From the NCBI RefSeq assembly GCF_964355755.1, contig NC_092673.1, positions 21,145,001-21,209,000 of the forward strand: a stretch of DNA of 64,000 nucleotides, given 5' to 3'. The notes under the pieces were generated by a model that did no database searches, was not told the origin of the DNA, and saw nothing but the letters and a program-made list of their open reading frames with translations. The DNA comes from Antedon mediterranea (lineage: Eukaryota > Echinodermata > Crinoidea > Comatulida > Antedonidae). A program made the position numbers and the translations under genes. Position 1 is the stretch's first letter; each line of letters begins with the position of its first letter. Shown piece by piece: positions 60,237 through 64,000 of this stretch.

Positions 60237-63200
60237 GTTGGTTTTTAAAAGTATAAAACATTTCCAGTACAATATCGGTTATTTTAAAATTCAATTATAC
60301 TCTCCCGAACACTTTTCTTTTACACCAAACCAGTAAAATTTGGCCACTAGTCCCAACTCCAGTAACATCCAGAGAAAGTGGATAACAAGGACCCCATATT
60401 GGCCGCTATATTTGATTTAAGATGACGGATAATGTTCAAAGTTCACATCAATATTCCTAGATGTGTAAGGATGTGTGGAAAAAAAAATCTTATAAACCTT
60501 CTCAATTGTATACAGATGGCAATAACAAATCCACTATTATCAAACAGTAAATATATGTATAGTCATTAATTTCCATAACATCATCCAAATGTTGGTTTTA
60601 TATTTCAGTTGCCTGAGTAAATTAATGGATCAAAAAAAAGATGACTGGGAAAGGTACCTGGATTCAGTCGTTTTCGCCTTAAATATCAACTGGCACACGA
60701 CTACAGAGTACAGTCCATTTTTCCTCCTGTACCACAGAAAACCTAAAATACCAGCTGAGATAAGTGACGAAGATGAAGAGTGGGTAGGGACCAATGTATT
60801 TTTACATCCATTTTCTCTTCATCTGAGCAGAATGCCATTTGGCAGGAAACATCATCAATGTTTTGCATAAATGCCTTACTGACAACCATATTTCTAGACG
60901 AAATAAAATTATGGTTTCAATTATTATCGTTATTAACAATTGTGCAATTTTTAATTTATTAGTGTTCTGATATTATGTATAAATTTGTATCTCTAAAAAC
61001 AGTTATCAAACCTATCGTGCATAACAGAGGCAAATGAAGAAATGGTGAAAAACAGAGGCAATGCCATCAAAGAAACGACCAAAGCTGTTCTAAAAAATAT
61101 AAAGAAAAAGCAGAAACAATACAAAACAAAATATGACAAAAAGTTAAAAAAACCAGCCATTGAAGTAGGTTCAAAAGTTTTAAAATTCAACCAAAGAAAA
61201 CGAAATATTAAAGGAAATCGTTTGCAACCGAACTTCAGTGGTCCCTATATTGTTGCATCCATTGAAGGTAAGACTGTCACACTAAAAGATGAAAATGGAA
61301 GTGTTTTGAAATCAAGAACAAGCCTTGATCACATCCGTATATGCAATGAGAGTAACACAGAAAAAAGTATCTGTGAAGAGCCAAAAAACAATGATGATGA
61401 AGATCTACGTAAGTACATAATGTAACATTTGAATTAAACTCATCTTTTAAATCTATAGTATAGGAATTGTTTGTGGTCATGAAGACAATGTAAATACATG
61501 TCTCTATAAATTAACATGCATATGTATAGTATTCAATATGTTTTTATTTCAGCAAATCAAGGTTATAATAATTATATTTTTCTAGCAGAAGATGTTACAG
61601 AACCACACCATGAGCCAGGTAAGTTGTTACATTTATAAATACATTATTCTTAACGTTCTTTTATGGCATTTATTTACATTTAATTATTTCAGCAAATCAA
61701 GTTTAAAATAATTATCTTTTTCTAGCAGATGATGTTACAGAACCACACCATGAGCCAGGTAAGTTGTTATATTTATAAATACATTATTCTCAACGTTCTT
61801 TTATGGCATTTATTTACATTTAATTATTTTAGCAAATCAAGTTTATACTAATTATCTTTTTTTAACAGATGATGTTACAGACCCACATCATGAGCCAGGT
61901 AAGTTGTTATATTTATAAATACATCATTCTCAACGTTCTTTTATGGCATTTATTTACATTTAATTATTTCAGCAAATCAAGTTTATACTAATTATCTTTC
62001 TTTTTTAACAGATGATGTTAAAGAACCACGTCATGAGCCAGGTAAGTTGTTATATTTATAAATACATTATTCTTAATGTTGATTTATGGGATTTTCTTTT
62101 ATTTAATTAGTTTAGCAAATCAAGTTTATACTAATTATCTTTTGTTAACAGATGATGTTACAGAACCACATCATGAGCCAGGTAAGTTGTTATATTTATA
62201 AATACATTATTCTCAACGTTCTTTTATGGCATTTATTTACATTTAATTATTTTAGCAAATCAAGTTTATACTAATTATCTTTTGTTAACAGATGATGTTA
62301 CAGAACCACACCATGAGCCAGGTAAGTTGTTATATTTATAAATACATTATTCTTAATGTTGTTTTATGGCATTTATTTACATTTAATTATTTCAGCAAAT
62401 CAAGTTTATAATAATTATCTTTCTTTTTTAACAGATGATGTTACAGAACCACATCATGAGCCAGGTAAGTTGTTATATTTATAAATACATTATTCTTAAC
62501 GTTGATTTATGGGATTTTCTATTATTTAATTATTTCAGCAAATCAAGTTTATAATAATTATCTTTTGTTAACAGATGATGTTACAGACCCACACCATGAG
62601 CCAGGTAAGTTGTTATATTTATAAATACATTATTATTAATGTTGTTTTCTGGCATTTATTTACATTTAATTATTTCAGCAAATTAAGTTTATACTAATTA
62701 TCTTTTGTTAACAGATGATGTTACAGAACCACGTCATGAGCCAGGTAAGTTGTTATATTTATAAATACATTATTCTTAACGTTGATTTATGGATTTTTTT
62801 AAATTTAATTATTTAAGCATATCAAGTTTATAATAATTATCTTTTGTTAACAGATGATGTTACAGAACCACATCATGAGCCAGGTAAGTTGTTATATTTA
62901 TAAATACATTATTCTTAACGTTCTTTTATGGCATTTATTTACATTTAATTATTTCAGCAAATCAAGTTTATAATAATTATCTTTTGTTAACAGATGATGT
63001 TACAGAACCACATCATGAGCCAGGTAAGTTGTTATATTTATAAATACATTATTCTTAATGTTGATTTATGGGATTTTCTTTTATTTAATTAGTTTAGCAA
63101 ATCAAGTTTATACTAATTATCTTTTGTTAACAGATGATGTTACAGAACCACATCATGAGCCAGGTAAGTTGTTATATTTATAAATACATTATTCTCAACG

Positions 63201-64000
63201 TTCTTTTATGGCATTTATTTACATTTAATTATTTTAGCAAATCAAGTTTATACTAATTATCTTTTGTTAACAGATGATGTTACAGAACCACATCATGAGC
63301 CAGGTAAGTTGTTATATTTATAAATACATTATTATTAATGTTGTTTTATGGCATTTATTTATATTTAATTATTTCAGCAAATCAAGTTTATACTAATTAT
63401 CTTTTGTTAACAGATGATGTTACAGACCCACACCATGAGCCAGGTAAGTTGTTATATTTATAAATACATTATTATTAATGTTGTTTTATGGCATTTATTT
63501 ACATTTAATTATTTCAGCAAATCAAGTTTATAATAATTATCTTTTCTTTTTTAACAGATGATGTTACAGAACCACACCATGAGCCAGGTAAGTTGTTATA
63601 TTTATAAATACATTATTCTTAACGTTGATTTATGGGATTTTCTATTATTTAATTATTTCAGCAAATCAAGTTTATAATAATTATCTTTTGTTAACAGATG
63701 ATGTTACAGAACCACATCATGAGCCAGGTAAGTTGTTATATTTATAAATACATTATTATTAATGTTGTTTTCTGGCATTTATTTACATTTAATTATTTCA
63801 GCAAATTAAGTTTATACTAATTATCTTTTGTTAACAGATGATGTTACAGAACCACGTCATGAGCCAGGTAAGTTGTTATATTTATAAATACATTATTCTT
63901 AACGTTGATTTATGGGATTTTTTTAAATTTAATTATTTAAGCATATCAAGTTTATAATAATTATCTTTTGTTAACAGATGATGTTACAGAACCACATCAT
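58364..64000 (+). CDS. GIN1-like: GIN1/Ginger-type integrase gene with micro-exon array (3' incomplete)
   Basis: Seven phase-compatible exons give ~434 residues, followed by an array of micro-exons running past the window. Order: N-terminal helical segment (1-39), H2C2 zinc site (H70, H77, C107, C110), rve integrase core with D138, D197 and E233 (D,D-35-E), and GPY/F domain (GPY 379-381). This matches the whole architecture of vertebrate GIN1 and Ginger-type transposases, which derive from Ty3/gypsy-like integrases. I see no gag, protease, reverse transcriptase or LTRs, so it is not an intact LTR element. The intact triad means either a recently domesticated or a still active transposase (inference). 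The C-terminal decapeptide tail is not a known GIN1 feature. Confidence 0.8.
58845..59035 (+). CDS. Integrase exon 2 (residues 40-103), zinc-site histidines
   Basis: Acceptor aaatctag, donor tgg|gtaagc; phase 1 to 0. Carries H70 (RQVHDIP) and H77 (GGHLGRNKT), then FYWPG, the canonical integrase H2C2 (zf-H2C2) motif. Confidence 0.9.
59265..59336 (+). CDS. Integrase exon 3 (residues 104-127), zinc-site cysteines
   Basis: Acceptor acttctag, donor gca|gtatga, phase 0. TNCLSCQKGD gives C107 and C110, completing H-x6-H-x29-C-x2-C. Confidence 0.9.
59666..59899 (+). CDS. Integrase exon 4 (residues 128-205), catalytic D138 and D197
   Basis: Acceptor tttctgcag, donor aag|gttagt, phase 0. GIDLMGPY gives D138; TDYYTKWCEAF follows; SIISDNGKEF gives D197. 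Confidence 0.93.
60015..60121 (+). CDS. Integrase exon 5 (residues 206-240), catalytic E233
   Basis: Acceptor actgaag, donor agag|gtatgt, ends phase 2. HPQSNGLDESTNKKIK places E233 exactly 35 residues after D197. Confidence 0.9.
60122..60608. other. Intron with (ATT)n at 60201-60236
   Basis: AT-rich intron with a trinucleotide microsatellite of about 12 copies. Nothing else. Confidence 0.6.
60609..60783 (+). CDS. Integrase exon 6 (residues 241-299)
   Basis: Acceptor tatttcag, donor tgg|gtaggg; starts phase 2, ends phase 0. DDWERYLDSVVFALNINWH and YSPFFLLYHRKPKIP are the conserved end of the gypsy-type integrase core. Confidence 0.9.
61003..61408 (+). CDS. Integrase exon 7 (residues 300-434), GPY/F domain
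   Basis: Acceptor aaaaacag, donor ctac|gtaagt, ends phase 1. A lysine-rich helix (KNIKKKQKQYKTKYDKK), then FSGPYIVASIEGKTVTL and LDHIRI, the GPY/F domain and its chromo-like C-terminal fold, then an acidic tail. The phase-1 donor matches all downstream micro-exons. Confidence 0.9.
61553..61618 (+). CDS. Array unit 1: 66-nt exon with internal acceptor giving a 30-nt core
   Basis: Outer acceptor tatttcag at 61552 gives a 66-nt open phase-1 exon. An inner tctagcag permits starts at 61586 or 61589 (a tandem NAG-type acceptor). All three choices keep frame and end at agccag|gtaagt. The core reads (Q/E)DVTEPHHEP. Confidence 0.75.
61589..64000 (+). repeat. Tandem array of >=18 micro-exon units, period ~140 bp
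   Basis: Core exons: 61589-61618, 61729-61758, 61869-61898, 62012-62041, 62152-62181, 62292-62321, 62435-62464, 62575-62604, 62715-62744, 62854-62883, 62994-63023, 63134-63163, 63274-63303, 63414-63443, 63558-63587, 63698-63727, 63838-63867 and 63978-64000 (cut by the window edge). Each complete one is exactly 30 nt, bounded by ttaacag (tctagcag in the first two) and gtaagt, phase 1 on both sides, and encodes DDVTEPHHEP with variants E/D and H/R. Introns of ~110 bp contain a second, upstream AG (atttcag or similar). Intron variants recur 7-8 units apart, indicating block duplication. Confidence 0.92.
61729..61758 (+). CDS. Micro-exon 2 (30 nt, decapeptide DDVTEPHHEP)
   Basis: Representative unit: acceptor tctagcag, donor agccag|gtaagt; split first codon G|AT. 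In this unit the upstream acceptor would run into TAA, so only the 30-nt form is open. The other micro-exons are listed in the array entry. Confidence 0.78.

Noticed and set aside
61553-64000. CRISPR array or simple satellite interpretation of the 140-bp repeat
   Set aside because: Units carry coherent acceptor, 30-nt exon and donor in constant phase following coding exons; variation avoids frame damage.
58364-64000. Intact Ty3/gypsy LTR retrotransposon
   Set aside because: Only the integrase module is present, split by introns; no gag, protease, reverse transcriptase, RNase H or LTR pair in the window.

Overview
The window is eukaryotic and animal-like. It is AT-rich, with long intron-split genes, GT-AG introns with pyrimidine-rich acceptors, MITEs, LINE debris and large satellites. 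The clustered AGGCCTA/CCTAGG motifs and the families present suggest a marine invertebrate, possibly an echinoderm or other deuterostome. That placement is weak inference.

Layout. (1) 1-4929: non-coding flank holding three inverted-repeat DNA elements (60-540, 3001-4057, 4101-4583). (2) 4934-42833, plus strand: one very large gene. I reconstruct 35 coding exons whose splice phases all agree, giving about 3760 residues. Residues 1-565 resemble the JAKMIP (Janus kinase and microtubule-interacting protein) coiled coil, and the last 250 residues resemble a RIM-binding protein (an FN3 domain, then an SH3 domain). Between them lies a giant coiled coil that includes a single 4488-bp exon. Several introns carry minisatellites: 10614-11018 (20-bp unit ending in an acceptor-like tttgcag), 15045-17040 (GA-rich 29/32-bp unit), 34829-35030 (27 bp) and 35463-39338 (41-bp unit that contains the 5' splice site of exon 28). 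(3) 42834-46380: probable 3' UTR and intergenic DNA. (4) About 46440-56960: a 10-kb satellite of about 190-bp units with C and G runs, organised into 1.3-1.5-kb higher-order repeats. (5) 58364 to the window end, plus strand: a GIN1/Ginger-type (Ty3/gypsy-like) integrase gene split into seven exons, with H2C2 zinc site, D,D-35-E triad and GPY/F domain all present. It continues into a tandem array of at least 18 copies of a 140-bp unit. Each copy carries a 30-nt, phase-1 symmetrical micro-exon encoding a DDVTEPHHEP-like decapeptide. The array runs off the window.

The most unusual theme is the same in both genes: tandem repeats overlap splice signals. One array multiplies a 5' splice site, one multiplies acceptor-like AGs, and one multiplies complete micro-exons with acceptor and donor. 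The micro-exon array on a domesticated-looking integrase is the best candidate for an undescribed system. The JAKMIP-to-RIM-BP protein is the second.
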